The notes below the pieces were generated by a model, which did not search any database, was not told the DNA's origin, and worked only from the letters and a program-made list of their open reading frames with translations. This document shows, piece after piece, positions 50,716 through 60,000 of a DNA stretch of 64,000 nt. Every line of letters starts with the position of its first letter. Within the stretch, counting starts at the first letter, position 1. The stretch covers positions 434,001-498,000 of the forward strand of contig OY762510.1 in NCBI GenBank assembly GCA_963665935.1. Reading direction: 5' to 3'. The stretch is from Syntrophus sp963665935. Its GTDB lineage: Bacteria; Desulfobacterota; Syntrophia; Syntrophales; Syntrophaceae. The position numbers and the translations under genes are program-made.

Positions 50716-51747
50716 ATGGAAAGCATTCCGAAAGCCGCAAGAGAAGCGTTACTTTATGAAAAAATCGGCGATGGCAAGGTACAGTGCTGCCTCTGCAGCC
50801 ACCGCTGCCAAATCGCTCCCGGAAAGAGAGGGATCTGCGCGGTCAGGGAAAATCGCGACGGCACGCTCTATACGCTCGTTTACGGAAAGCTCATCGCCAG
50901 GAATATAGACCCCATCGAGAAAAAACCCCTCTTTCACTTTCATCCGGGGTCGAGATCCTACTCCATCGCTACGGTCGGCTGCAACTTCCGGTGTCTGCAC
51001 TGTCAGAACAGCGAAATTTCCCAGTATCCCAGGGAACACCCGGGCATCCCCGGAGAAGAAACAACCCCGGAAGAGGTTGTAAGAGAAGCGGAAAGGGCGG
51101 GCTGCCGCAGCATATCCTACACCTATACCGAACCCACGATCTTTTTTGAGTTTGCCTACGATTGTGCGAGACTGGCGAAGGAGAAGGGAATTCAAAACGT
51201 GTTTGTGAGCAATGGATATACATCACCGGAGGCGACCCGCCTCATCGCCCCTTATCTCGACGGCAACAACATCGATCTCAAGGGAGATGATGCCTTTTAT
51301 AAAAAGATCTGCGGGGCGAGACAGCAGCCCGTCCTGGAAACCATCAAGCTCATGAAGGAACTGGGCGTCTGGGTGGAGCTGACAACCCTCCTGATTCCCA
51401 CGCATAATGATTCCGAAGATTTCCTGAAGGAGGTGGCGGGATTCATAAAATCCGTCGATGACGCCATGCCGTGGCATGTGACCCAGTTTTATCCGACCTA
51501 CAAGCTGCTGGATCAGCCCCGGACACCGGTCAAGACCTTGAGACGAGCGAGGGAGATCGGATTGCAAGCCGGATTGAAGTACGTTTACGAGGGCAATGTT
51601 CCGGGTGAAGGGGGTGAAAACACCTATTGTCCTTCCTGCGGAGAACTGCTGATCGAGAGATTCGGCTTTTCTTTAGGCGCCATCAGGATGAAAAACGCGC
51701 AATGCGCAAAGTGCGGAGCAGCGATCGCCGGCGTTGGAATGCCCTAG
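50716..51747 (+). CDS. amrS: AmmeMemoRadiSam-system radical SAM enzyme
   Basis: About 343 residues. An N-terminal Cys-rich section CCLCSHRCQIAPGKRGICAV precedes the radical SAM barrel with the cluster motif CNFRCLHCQN. SYTYTEPTIFFEFAYD and NIDLKGDDAFYKKICG are typical of the family. Two C-terminal Cys pairs (CPSCGE and CAKCGA) form a zinc-ribbon-like tail. AmrS usually occurs with AMMECR1 and Memo proteins; neither is in the window, so partners and substrate remain unknown. An earlier ATG at 50704 is possible; 50716 has GGAGGG at a good distance. Confidence 0.9.
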   Translation: MESIPKAAREALLYEKIGDGKVQCCLCSHRCQIAPGKRGICAVRENRDGTLYTLVYGKLIARNIDPIEKKPLFHFHPGSRSYSIATVGCNFRCLHCQNSEISQYPREHPGIPGEETTPEEVVREAERAGCRSISYTYTEPTIFFEFAYDCARLAKEKGIQNVFVSNGYTSPEATRLIAPYLDGNNIDLKGDDAFYKKICGARQQPVLETIKLMKELGVWVELTTLLIPTHNDSEDFLKEVAGFIKSVDDAMPWHVTQFYPTYKLLDQPRTPVKTLRRAREIGLQAGLKYVYEGNVPGEGGENTYCPSCGELLIERFGFSLGAIRMKNAQCAKCGAAIAGVGMP

Positions 51748-51762
51748 TGGCACTGCATTTGC
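51748..51762 (+). promoter_or_regulatory. Sigma-54 (-24/-12) promoter upstream of the hibernation-factor gene
   Basis: TGGCACTGCATTTGC matches all ten fixed positions of TGGCAC-N5-TTGC. It begins directly after the amrS stop. Transcription would start near 51774 and run into the ribosome hibernation gene at 51899. Confidence 0.75.
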
Positions 51763-51797
51763 CGGATTCGGAAACCCGTTGAACGGTAAAGGAGGGA

Positions 51798-51902
51798 ATG
51801 AATATCGGAAGAGAGTCCAGCGATTGTATCGTCGGTTTCTTTGGCAACGAAATTGGAAACAACTTTAAGGTTCATAATCAGAATCAAGGAGGGAGACGAT
51901 GA
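51798..51902 (+). CDS. Possible 34-codon leader peptide of the hibernation-factor gene
   Basis: An ATG with AGGAGG just two bases before it opens a 34-codon frame whose TGA overlaps the ATG of the next gene (ATGA). The peptide (MNIGRESSDCIVGFFGNEIG...) has no recognised features. The overlap suggests translational coupling, but the ribosome binding site is closer than usual, and chance is possible. Confidence 0.3.
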   Translation: MNIGRESSDCIVGFFGNEIGNNFKVHNQNQGGRR

Positions 51903-52429
51903 TCATTCCATTACAGATTACAGGACACGGCGTTGAACTCAGCGAAGAAATGAGGGACGAAATCACGACACGGGCCAACAACCTTGACAAGTTCTATGAC
52001 CGGATCATGCGCTGCCGGGTCGTCGTGGATGAGCCGAAAAAGCATCCCCACGCGGGGAAGTTGTACAGTGTGCACGTCGTCATGACCATCCCCGGCGGGG
52101 AAGTCGTGACCAAGCGGGAACAGAACGAGGACCTCTTCGTGGCAATGCGGGATGCCTTCGACGCAGCCCAACGGATGCTGGAAGATTTCTCCCGCGAGCA
52201 GCGAGGCGATGTCAAGAGTCATGAAAAGCAGCCGCGGGGCCGCATCGGTGTCATCTTCCCCGATCAGGGATATGGATTCCTCGTCTCTCCGGAAGGATAC
52301 GATGTCTATTTTCACCAAAACAGCGTGGTGAACAAGGATTTTGAAAAGCTCGCCGTGGGAATGGAAGTCAGCTATACGGAAGAGATGGGAGACAAGGGAC
52401 CGCAGGCAAGCTCCGTAATCGTGCTTTAG
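51899..52429 (+). CDS. Ribosome hibernation factor (HPF/RaiA) fused to a cold-shock domain
   Basis: 176 residues. Residues 1-98 are the S30AE/HPF domain (LQITGHGVELSEEMRDEITTR at the start, then DKFYDRIMRCRVVVDEPKK and DLFVAMRDAFDAAQRMLEDF), which binds the small ribosomal subunit and blocks translation in starved cells. Residues about 112-176 are a cold-shock domain with RNP-like motifs GYGFLVS and VYFHQNSV in place of the long-HPF dimerisation domain. AAGGAGGGAG precedes the ATG. The perfect -24/-12 match at 51748 points to stress or starvation control through sigma-54. The THUMP gene follows within ten bases. Confidence 0.92.
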   Translation: MIIPLQITGHGVELSEEMRDEITTRANNLDKFYDRIMRCRVVVDEPKKHPHAGKLYSVHVVMTIPGGEVVTKREQNEDLFVAMRDAFDAAQRMLEDFSREQRGDVKSHEKQPRGRIGVIFPDQGYGFLVSPEGYDVYFHQNSVVNKDFEKLAVGMEVSYTEEMGDKGPQASSVIVL

Positions 52430-52438
52430 GTGAATGCT

Positions 52439-52978
52439 ATGCCGGAATGGAACGCCGTCGTCAACGTCTATGAGCACGGTTGGAAGGAGGCCTTCGATAA
52501 GCTCAGCGGTTTCGGGCTTCTTACGAAGACATCCTTTCTCAACGTGCTGCTCCTGAAAGCCGACGACATGCCGAGGCTACTCCAGCGACTTCAGGAAGGG
52601 ATGGAGAAGGACCCTGCATCGTGGAGGTTCCTTTCACGGCTGATTCCGGTGACCGCCACCTTCACCTTCCAGTCGCCTGAAGCCTTTGAGGAGTGGGCAA
52701 AAGAAGCGGTACTGAAGTGGGTCCCGGAACTGGCCGGTCGGAGTTTTCACGTGAGAATGAGGAGGCGGGGGTTTAAAGGCAAGCTGTCCAGCATGGACGA
52801 AGAGCGCTTTCTCGATGCCTTTCTTCTGGACGCTCTCGAAAAGGCGGGGACACCGGGGCAGATCGCCTTTGACGATCCGGATGTCATTATTGTGATCGAA
52901 ACCGTCGGGTCATGGGCAGGTCTTTCGCTGTGGAACCGGGAAGACCTGCACCGCCATCCTTTTATCCGAACGGATTGA
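52439..52978 (+). CDS. THUMP-domain protein
   Basis: About 179 residues. The central part (LKADDMPRLLQRLQEGMEKD, then RFLSRLIPVTATFTFQSPEAFEEWA) and the later FHVRMRRRGFKGKLSS and AFDDPDVIIVIETVGSWAGLSLW match the THUMP RNA-binding fold of tRNA modification enzymes. No methyltransferase or thiolase domain is attached, so it may be an adaptor. The ATG at 52439 follows AGGTGA by five bases; a GTG directly after the upstream stop is the alternative. Cotranscribed with the hibernation factor, both acting on RNA or ribosomes. Confidence 0.85.
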   Translation: MPEWNAVVNVYEHGWKEAFDKLSGFGLLTKTSFLNVLLLKADDMPRLLQRLQEGMEKDPASWRFLSRLIPVTATFTFQSPEAFEEWAKEAVLKWVPELAGRSFHVRMRRRGFKGKLSSMDEERFLDAFLLDALEKAGTPGQIAFDDPDVIIVIETVGSWAGLSLWNREDLHRHPFIRTD

Positions 52979-53003
52979 CCTTTCACGGCCTGTTCAGGAC
53001 ACG

Positions 53004-54206
53004 TTAACAGACCGGATATCTCCCTGCGCTCAATTCCTCGCAGAACCTGTTCATTTCCAAAAATTCCTTCTCGAAAATTTCTTCTGCTCTTTTTGCGACT
53101 TCCCTGATCCCTCTTCCCCTCTCAAGGAGAACCTGGGCCGTCGCCATTTGCGGGTTATCGATGGGGGTTCCGATCCTGCTCAAAAGCAGGACGTAGACTT
53201 CTTTAATCCCTTCGATGTCTTCGTATATCCTCCTTGCAATCTTGTGGGCCAGGAAATTGTAGATCTTTCCGACATGGCTCACAGGATTTTTCCCTGCAGC
53301 AGCCTCTGTCCCCAGAGGTCTGTTGACTGAAATGAGTCCATTGACCCTGTTTCCGCGCCCAACCTGCCCCGAATCCGCATCCTCGGCCGATGTCCCGAGG
53401 AGGCTCAGATAAATCCCCCCAAGCCCTCGACCTCGCTCATCGAGGTTATTGTAATGGATCTTAATCTTTTTAAATCCCTCGGTTGCGCTGAGCATTTCCT
53501 CTATCGCCCTGTGAATCACACCCTTCCGCTCAAAATACTCCCCTTCCGATCTGATGTAAGAGGCAAGCAGCGGCATTGCAACGGTCAAGTCCAACGCGTC
53601 TCGATTTCGCAACCCCATCACCTTGATGTCTTCGCCTGTTTCAGGGTACGTTTTCTTAAACTCAGCCGAATTCAGGTGACCCTCAAGGCCGAGAACGACT
53701 TTTTCGGTAGGACTCAACGGATAATATCCGACCGCTGCAGAGGTGTCATTGGCCGCCATGACCTTGCCGGGCCTGGAAAAGATATCCGTGAGTTCCTCGG
53801 AACCGGGCAAAAGGACGACACGGTATTTCACATGGACATCAGGGTCTACAAACCTCATATTGCTCCGAATCCATTTCTTGGCACTGTCGACGGCAATATC
53901 GACCACCGGAATTTTCTTGCCGGCCGCACTGAGAGTCGCCCGGTCCCCGATGATCAGTTCCATGGGTTTGATTACCCGGCCACCGCCGAAGTATTTTTCC
54001 ACGCCTCCGGCGGACAAAAGCCCCTTGTCTATGTTGTGATGGAGCACTGTTCCGAAGGCTTTGATGTATTCCTGGGACAGCGAGACGGAAATCGCCTCCA
54101 TGATGGAATCGCACATATAGTCGGGATGGCCCTTACCTTTCCTTTCCACGATTTCCACGATATGCTCGGTTACAGATTTGCCTCGAAATCCTTCTACCTG
54201 GATCAT
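53004..54206 (-). CDS. Methionine adenosyltransferase, archaeal type
   Basis: 400 residues, makes S-adenosylmethionine from methionine and ATP. The sequence follows the archaeal-type AdoMet synthetase rather than bacterial MetK: VERKGKGHPDYMCDSIMEAIS at the N-terminus, GGGRVIKPMELIIGDRAT, DTSAAVGYYPLSPTEK and GRGNRVNGLISVNRPLGTEAAAGKNPVSHVGKIY-type segments (shown only in part here). GGGGGAT precedes the ATG. The gene stands alone, convergent with the THUMP gene. Acquisition from archaea is inference from the family. Confidence 0.95.
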   Translation of the reverse strand: MIQVEGFRGKSVTEHIVEIVERKGKGHPDYMCDSIMEAISVSLSQEYIKAFGTVLHHNIDKGLLSAGGVEKYFGGGRVIKPMELIIGDRATLSAAGKKIPVVDIAVDSAKKWIRSNMRFVDPDVHVKYRVVLLPGSEELTDIFSRPGKVMAANDTSAAVGYYPLSPTEKVVLGLEGHLNSAEFKKTYPETGEDIKVMGLRNRDALDLTVAMPLLASYIRSEGEYFERKGVIHRAIEEMLSATEGFKKIKIHYNNLDERGRGLGGIYLSLLGTSAEDADSGQVGRGNRVNGLISVNRPLGTEAAAGKNPVSHVGKIYNFLAHKIARRIYEDIEGIKEVYVLLLSRIGTPIDNPQMATAQVLLERGRGIREVAKRAEEIFEKEFLEMNRFCEELSAGRYPVC

Positions 54207-54380
54207 GACCGTATCCCCCTTTTTTCTACTTTCAAATTGTAAATAAATTAAGGAGGATCTTCAATTTAAAAAATTAAATCACCAGGCATAAGCACCAACA
54301 ACCTACATATCTTGATCTCATTCGCAGGAGATTGCCCTGTACTGAAAGCCTGATAACGAAAAGGTCCCCTGTGGAATCAA

Positions 54381-54410
54381 TAAAAAAGGCAGGGCCTTTC
54401 GACCCTGCCT
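54381..54410 (-). terminator. Rho-independent terminator of the PEP-CTERM gene
   Basis: On the minus strand AGGCAGGG and CCCTGCCT form an 8-base-pair stem with an 8-base loop, followed directly by seven T residues. It lies 24 bases after the stop of the gene at 54434. Confidence 0.9.
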
Positions 54411-54433
54411 CGATGCCTGAAGAAATGGGTAGT

Positions 54434-55045
54434 TTACTTCTTTATTCTCCTTTTCAAAACCGCGACTGCGGCCAACCCGGGTCCGAAGAGGAGAAGGCTC
54501 GCGGGCAGCGGAACAACCGTTGACTCCCGGTATGCCCACAGATTCATGTCGGCAGACGATGAGCCTCCGTTTGGCACCGTATTATTGTCCCAAGCATTGG
54601 CCTGATAAGTCCAAGAAGATTCGTTGCTGTAGGCCCAGGCCCAGTCGTGGGAATTATCTCCCGGCGTATCGTCGTAGGCCCCCCAGATGAGATCGCGGTT
54701 CGGGGCCTCTCCCATGATCGCCGTATAGGACGCCCAATTTGCAGCTGGGTTTGGCAGGCTCGAGAGAAGCTGGCTCACGTCGCTCTTATTCGCAACGGCG
54801 AAACCGGCCGCCACCGCCGTGGCCTTCATGTCATTAAAGGTCTTGTTGAAAAAGTTGTCAAGATCAAGCCAGATGCGGCCGGTGTTTTGATCCTGAAAGG
54901 TTGTCAGCCCCATGATATCTCCGGAATTGATAATGGTAGCCGATGCAGGATGTACCGCCAGAAAGAGAGCGAGAAGAGGAATAAGCAGACAATATCCGGT
55001 TAACTTAAATACTCTCAATACACGCCGAGACTGATACTTCATCAT
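54434..55045 (-). CDS. Secreted protein with PEP-CTERM-like sorting tail
   Basis: 203 residues. Residues about 10-36 form a signal peptide (LTGYCLLIPLLALFLAV, cleavage near PASA). The mature part has DQNTGRIWLDLDNFFNKTFNDM and an aromatic-rich section but no recognised catalytic domain. The C-terminus is a sorting signal: VVPLPASLLLFGPGLAAV, then Lys/Arg-rich KRRIKK, as in the PLPAS variant of PEP-CTERM proteins handled by exosortase. No exosortase gene is in the window. GGGGGG stands five bases before the first ATG. A strong terminator follows. Confidence 0.85.
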   Translation of the reverse strand: MMKYQSRRVLRVFKLTGYCLLIPLLALFLAVHPASATIINSGDIMGLTTFQDQNTGRIWLDLDNFFNKTFNDMKATAVAAGFAVANKSDVSQLLSSLPNPAANWASYTAIMGEAPNRDLIWGAYDDTPGDNSHDWAWAYSNESSWTYQANAWDNNTVPNGGSSSADMNLWAYRESTVVPLPASLLLFGPGLAAVAVLKRRIKK

Positions 55046-55106
55046 ACGGTCCCCCCTTTTTGAGTAAATTCCATATACCTTTGTCTTTTTAACCTCATTC
55101 CCTCGT

Positions 55107-55313
55107 TTACGCTGCGGTGGAACACCTCCTTTCTGTCTTTTTCATCCCTTGGATGAATTCCCCAAAATAAGTCCCCACAAAAAAACCGCCAAGGATAGAC
55201 ATCTTCATTTCTCCTGGCGGCCCGGCTGTCTCATATTTGAAGACCCGTTGCTTTCCGTCCCGCGAAACAGGCGGGTTGGCTTTTTCAGGATATTTCTTTT
55301 TTAAGTACTTCAC
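55107..55313 (-). CDS. Possible small protein of unknown function
   Basis: A 68-codon frame starting GTG (product begins MKYLKKKYPEKANPPVSRDG, then KQRVFKYETAGPPGEMKMSI and a short glycine-rich hydrophobic part). The composition looks protein-like. There is no ribosome binding site; a TATAAT lies only a few bases before the start, so a leaderless message would be needed. Doubtful. If it is not real, 55046-55520 is empty. Confidence 0.35.
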   Translation of the reverse strand: MKYLKKKYPEKANPPVSRDGKQRVFKYETAGPPGEMKMSILGGFFVGTYFGEFIQGMKKTERRCSTAA

Positions 55314-55520
55314 ATTAAATTATACAAGCTTTGTATTAGAATAAATTACAGTTTGCCAATGGGTCAATACCTGAAAATACGTATTTTATCTAAGGCTCAG
55401 GCGCAGCATTCCTTAGATGTCCGCAATAAAATTGATCGCAAAGGGATTGTAAATCCTTCAAGCATTTACAAAGGAGATGTATTTCTTTTTCATGATCACA
55501 GGCGGCATCCTGTCAGATCA

Positions 55521-56399
55521 TTATAATTCCAGGAGCGTAAAATACAATCCCTTGACCAGTTCGGCCATCCGCTCGAAATTGAGCGTTTCAATCGTATCGG
55601 TCTCCTGATGGTAATTCCTGTTCCTGTAGAAAGAGGTGTCCGTGATCATGACGGCTCGATACCCGTGCTGCCAGAACGCGTAATGATCGGAAAGGTTGAT
55701 GCCCCCGAAAAATTCCGGCGCTACCAGAGACTTGGCCATCATATTCGAGTGCTTTCTGATCCCTTTCTTGAAAAGAGAAACATAGCGGGATGAAGAAAAG
55801 TTTCCCACAACGCCGATGAAATTCCCCTTTTTAGGATAGAACAAGTCCATGCCCGGAAGCGGATACCCCTGAACAACCTCTTCACTGAAAAAACCGATCA
55901 TCTCCAGAGAGACCATCACATCGACTGGAATTTCTTTGTCTTTCAAGTGTTTCGCATAGACCATGCTCCCCATATTCTTTGAGCCGAAGGAGGGAGGCTC
56001 TTCGTTGACAAAGGCGGCAAAGACAAGGGTCTTCCTGCTCGGACTTTCTTTGCACAATCTTGCCAGTTCCAAAAGGCCGGCTACCGCTGATGCATTGTCA
56101 TCCGCACCCGGTGTTCCGGGAACCGAATCGTAATGGGCGCCGACAACCACAACCCCTTCCGACGCTCCCCTTTTTTCGGTAATCAGGTTGGAAACGGACT
56201 TGCCGTAACTTGAATAGGACTGGCGCTCCACTGCATATCCATAACAGGCGAAGGCCGATTCGATGTATTCGGCCGTCCTGTCCAGGGAATTCCCTTTCCA
56301 GAGATACCGATCCCCGATTTTCACCGAGAGATACTCCACATGGCTATAGAGATTCTCACTCACAAGCTGTTTCTGGAAATGATCGAATCCTTTCAGCAT
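55521..56399 (-). CDS. M28 family zinc aminopeptidase
   Basis: About 292 residues of the M28 di-zinc exopeptidase fold. Metal-ligand segments are VVVGAHYDSVPGTPGADDNASAVAG (His, Asp and the bridging Asp; given in parts as AHYDS and GADDNAS), FAAFVNEEPPSFGSKN with the Glu pair, and SDHYAFWQHGYRAVMITDT near the C-terminus. It would remove N-terminal residues from peptides. No clear signal peptide, so it is probably cytoplasmic. The ATG at 56399 is preceded by AGGA at six bases; a GTG eight codons upstream is possible. It stands alone. Confidence 0.9.
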   Translation of the reverse strand: MLKGFDHFQKQLVSENLYSHVEYLSVKIGDRYLWKGNSLDRTAEYIESAFACYGYAVERQSYSSYGKSVSNLITEKRGASEGVVVVGAHYDSVPGTPGADDNASAVAGLLELARLCKESPSRKTLVFAAFVNEEPPSFGSKNMGSMVYAKHLKDKEIPVDVMVSLEMIGFFSEEVVQGYPLPGMDLFYPKKGNFIGVVGNFSSSRYVSLFKKGIRKHSNMMAKSLVAPEFFGGINLSDHYAFWQHGYRAVMITDTSFYRNRNYHQETDTIETLNFERMAELVKGLYFTLLEL

Positions 56400-56675
56400 G
56401 TCCTTTCCTGATTCACCGGACACTTTGCTACAGGATGAAGTCCATAAAGAGAAACCGGAAGATTCTCCCCATTACAATGTATTCCAGGCACAGAAGACCT
56501 GTCTATTTATGTTTCCGACGTCTGTTTAAGGAATATATAGATCATGTCAAATTGAAAGTTGCAGTTTCAATCCGCAAGATCATCCTCCTCAGAGTCCACA
56601 TCCCGAAGCATTCCCCTCAGCCCCTCGGTTTAATTGAATGAGGATTGATAAGACCCTTCTGGCTCCTCGCAATCC

Positions 56676-56990
56676 TTATTCGTTGGGCAAGGTATCGCTC
56701 TCAGGCTGTTCGTCAAGAGTTGCATCGTTCGTCGCCTCTGCACGGTCCTCATCGCCTTGGGATGATGTTGCAGCAGGCGCAAGTGTCGTTCCCACGGTTA
56801 CTGTCTGTTGAAGACGGTTTCCCATTTTATCGTAGCTGTATTTCACCACGACTCCGTTACCGTAGGCAGCCTGAGTCAGTCTCCCCATATTGTCGTACTG
56901 ATACTGAATCGTCTCGGCATTCGAAGGAATGACGGGCAGAAAAAGTGTCACGGTCAAAGCCGAGAGCATCAAAGCTTTTTGCCTTATCAT
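56676..56990 (-). CDS. Small secreted protein with RHS/YD repeats
   Basis: 104 residues. A signal peptide (QKALMLSALTVTLFLPVIPSNA) is followed by two YD-type repeats, QYQYDNMGRLTQAAYGNG and VKYSYDKMGNRLQQT. The last 30 residues are acidic and of low complexity. GGAGGT lies seven bases before the ATG at 56990. It begins 64 bases after the stop of the large RHS protein and is probably cotranscribed. It looks like a detached piece of an RHS shell and may be an orphan fragment or an accessory protein. Confidence 0.7.
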   Translation of the reverse strand: MIRQKALMLSALTVTLFLPVIPSNAETIQYQYDNMGRLTQAAYGNGVVVKYSYDKMGNRLQQTVTVGTTLAPAATSSQGDEDRAEATNDATLDEQPESDTLPNE

Positions 56991-57054
56991 TGCGTTCACC
57001 TCCATTGGCGTTTTCCATCCGGGATTTCCAGCTCCAGCGGAGCCCTGACACGAA

Positions 57055-60000
57055 CTACTCCAGTTCATAGGTTGTCTCCAAAATTGGCGGCTTCTTTTGG
57101 GGCCCAAACTTATCCTCCAATCGCTTCTTATATCCTGCCAATCCTGCATCCGGCTGACAATTTGGACCGGCTTCCGGCTGGAGGTTTGGCTCAATCCCAT
57201 ACTTATAGATCAGGTAGGTGATCCCACCCACGATAACAGCAATAACTATCGAAACACCAACAATGAAAATAATCGTGCCAACAGTGACAGGCTCCTTCCC
57301 ATCCGGATCGAGATAACTGACAGGATTATTCAAGACATACTCGTAGAGGTTGAGTCCTTCCTCCTCTCCCAGGGGGTCTCTCGTCATCCACCTTCCGAGC
57401 GAAGCGGAATAGAACCGGTACCCGAAGTAGGAGAGGCCCGATCCACTCTCATAGGGTTTTGTCGAGAATTGATAGGGCTGGTCGAGAGACCCCGTCTTCT
57501 TCAGCAGTATACCGAATGGATCGTAGCCATAGGTTGCGACAATGGCCTGAGAACTATCGATAATCGCCGTCACATTGCCTTTGCCGTCATAGAGAGGGAA
57601 GTAGTTCTTCCCTCCCTGCCTGAGGGAAAGAAGGCCCCCGATACCGGCACCGCTGTTGGCTCCCCAGGTGTACTCACTGGTGATGCTGTTGTTCTTGTCA
57701 CGCTCCTGCAGTCGGTAGGGCCCGTAACCCAGGTAGGTCGTAACACTTTTATCGAGGCTGTCCTTCTTTTGAGCAAGCATGCCGTCACCCTTGTAGGTGT
57801 ACTCGATCTTGTGAGTTCCCGTCGTGTCCGGATACTGAAACTTGGCGAGCCGGTTTTCCGCATCATAAACCCCACTGAGAGGATTTCCCGCAGGCGTGAA
57901 GCAACCCGTCAGGTTTCCGTCATCGTCGTATTGATAGGTTCTCGTCGGGCCGGTCGTACGGAGCAGTTCATTGGTCTTGTTGTAGCTATAGGCGGTCGAA
58001 CCCTTCACAAGTGGTATGGCCGGCCCGTTCGTGACCGTTTCGGCCGAGCGAAGGTCTCTGTCGTTGTAAGTATAGGTATACTGGTTGATGAGGCTTCCCG
58101 TGGACTTCCGGTTTGCCACCGCTGTGAGGCGGCCCAGCCCGTCGTACTGATAAGATGTCGTGCTGCCGTTCGGCCGGGTCAGTTGCTTCGGCAGGGGGTT
58201 GGCGCCAGCATAGGTGTAAGAGAAAATCCCCGCGCTGCTCTTCACCGTCTTCACTCGATTGAGTGCATCGTAAGTGTAGGATACCGCCCCTCCCGCTTCC
58301 GGGGTGTAGCTCAAAAGTCTGCCTTTGGCGTCATATTGGAAACTGAGGTCGTCCTTGACGCCGGGGCCCTTGATTCCAATCAACTGGGAGTTGGCGTCAT
58401 ACGTATAAAAAGTCTGTCCTGAGCTGTCCCACATCGATGTCCGGCGGTTGTAAGAATCGACTCCGTAGTTCACCCAGTGGGTATAGTAAGGCGTGATGTC
58501 GTAGTAAACCACTTCCCCGAGGTTGTCCCAATTGTCATAACTGTATTCGGCAGTCTTCGTCGGGAAATACGGATTGGACGCCTGGCGGGCGTTGGTGTAG
58601 GTCTTGACCCGCCCCGCTGTGTCATAAGTGAACGAGTTCGATTTCCCATCGGCAAAAGTTTTTTCCAGAAGTCGATTGTCATTGTCATATTCAAAGTTTG
58701 TCGCATGGCCTTTGGCATCGATCAGCTGCGCCCGGTTGCCGTTGCTGTCGTACTTGAATGTCGTTACCCCACCCTCCGGGTTTGTCATCTTCGTGAGCTG
58801 CCCCGCGGCATTATAGGCAAAGAGCGTTTTCAAGCCGGACTTCTCCGTTACCGACAGGACCCGATGAGGAACAGCACCCGAATAGGCGATAGCTACAGAC
58901 TTGCCGTCGGGATACGTGATTTTCGTCGGCTCATCCAGCCCGTTGTAACCGTATGTCAGAGTGATCCCGGCTGCATCGGTCGACGTCTTTATCCGTCCCA
59001 CGGTGTCGTAAGTGTTGCTCCGCAGCATGAGCCCCGCCCTTTTCACGGCAACGAGGCGATGGCTCGCGTCGTAGGAGTAAGTTGTCTTCACCCCCAGAGG
59101 ATCCGTTCTGGATGTCTTCTGGCCGTATGCGTTGTAGCTGAAGGTTGTCTTCCCGCCCAGCCGGTCGGTCACGGAGGTCACATCATGGGTGGTATTGTAG
59201 GTAAAAGCAATCGTTCCGAGACCGTTCGTGATATTCTTCAGATCAACGCCATTTGCCGCATAGGTCAGGCTCGTCGTGGTCGAGTCCGTGATCGAGGTCA
59301 GCCTGCCCATCGAATTGTACACATAACTGCGGTTCGAGAAGTGGTTGGAAAAGCTCGTCAGGTTGTAATCTGTGCCACCATACCCAAAGGAGACTTCTTC
59401 CCCTTCAGGAGAAACGATCGAGCCGACCTTGCCCATCGAACCCGACCCTGTCTTTTTGGTGGAGACGATCGAATAGGCGGTCTTCTGGGCAGTTTTGTAA
59501 TTGTTTGTGCTCGAATTGGCGTACGGAACATAGTTTTTGGCGCTCACATACCAGGATGAGGAATCGTTCCCTTTTGGATTCAGGCGCTGATAGTAAAATT
59601 CTTCTTTCCCTCCAAGAGGACCGGTAACCGTAATGCGCGAATTGTAGCCCATAGAGGCGCCCGGTGCAGGATAGGGATTGGAACCGTTAGCGATCCCATC
59701 CGGTGGCTCGAAGGTAAAAGACCAGGTCCCGGTTCCTGTCGTGAGAAGGATCGGGTAAGAATTGGAGTCGTACCCAAAGCTGGTTGAGTAGCCTCCCATG
59801 TCTGTCATCTTGATCAGGTTGCCCTTAGCATCGTACGAAAAGACGGCGAATCGGCCGAAAGGATCCGTAACACTCTTAAGCAGCCCGCTGATAGAGCTGT
59901 ATGTGAAGGTCGTCACCTTTCCCTGCGCATCAGTGACCGTTTTCAATCTGCCCTTTGAATCGTAGTGAAGGAGGAGCTTTTGTGCGTGGGCATCCCAGAT

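Noticed and set aside
58477..59559. Open frame of 360 codons on the plus strand
   Set aside because: Antisense shadow of the RHS repeats; its valine/arginine richness mirrors the repeat codons.
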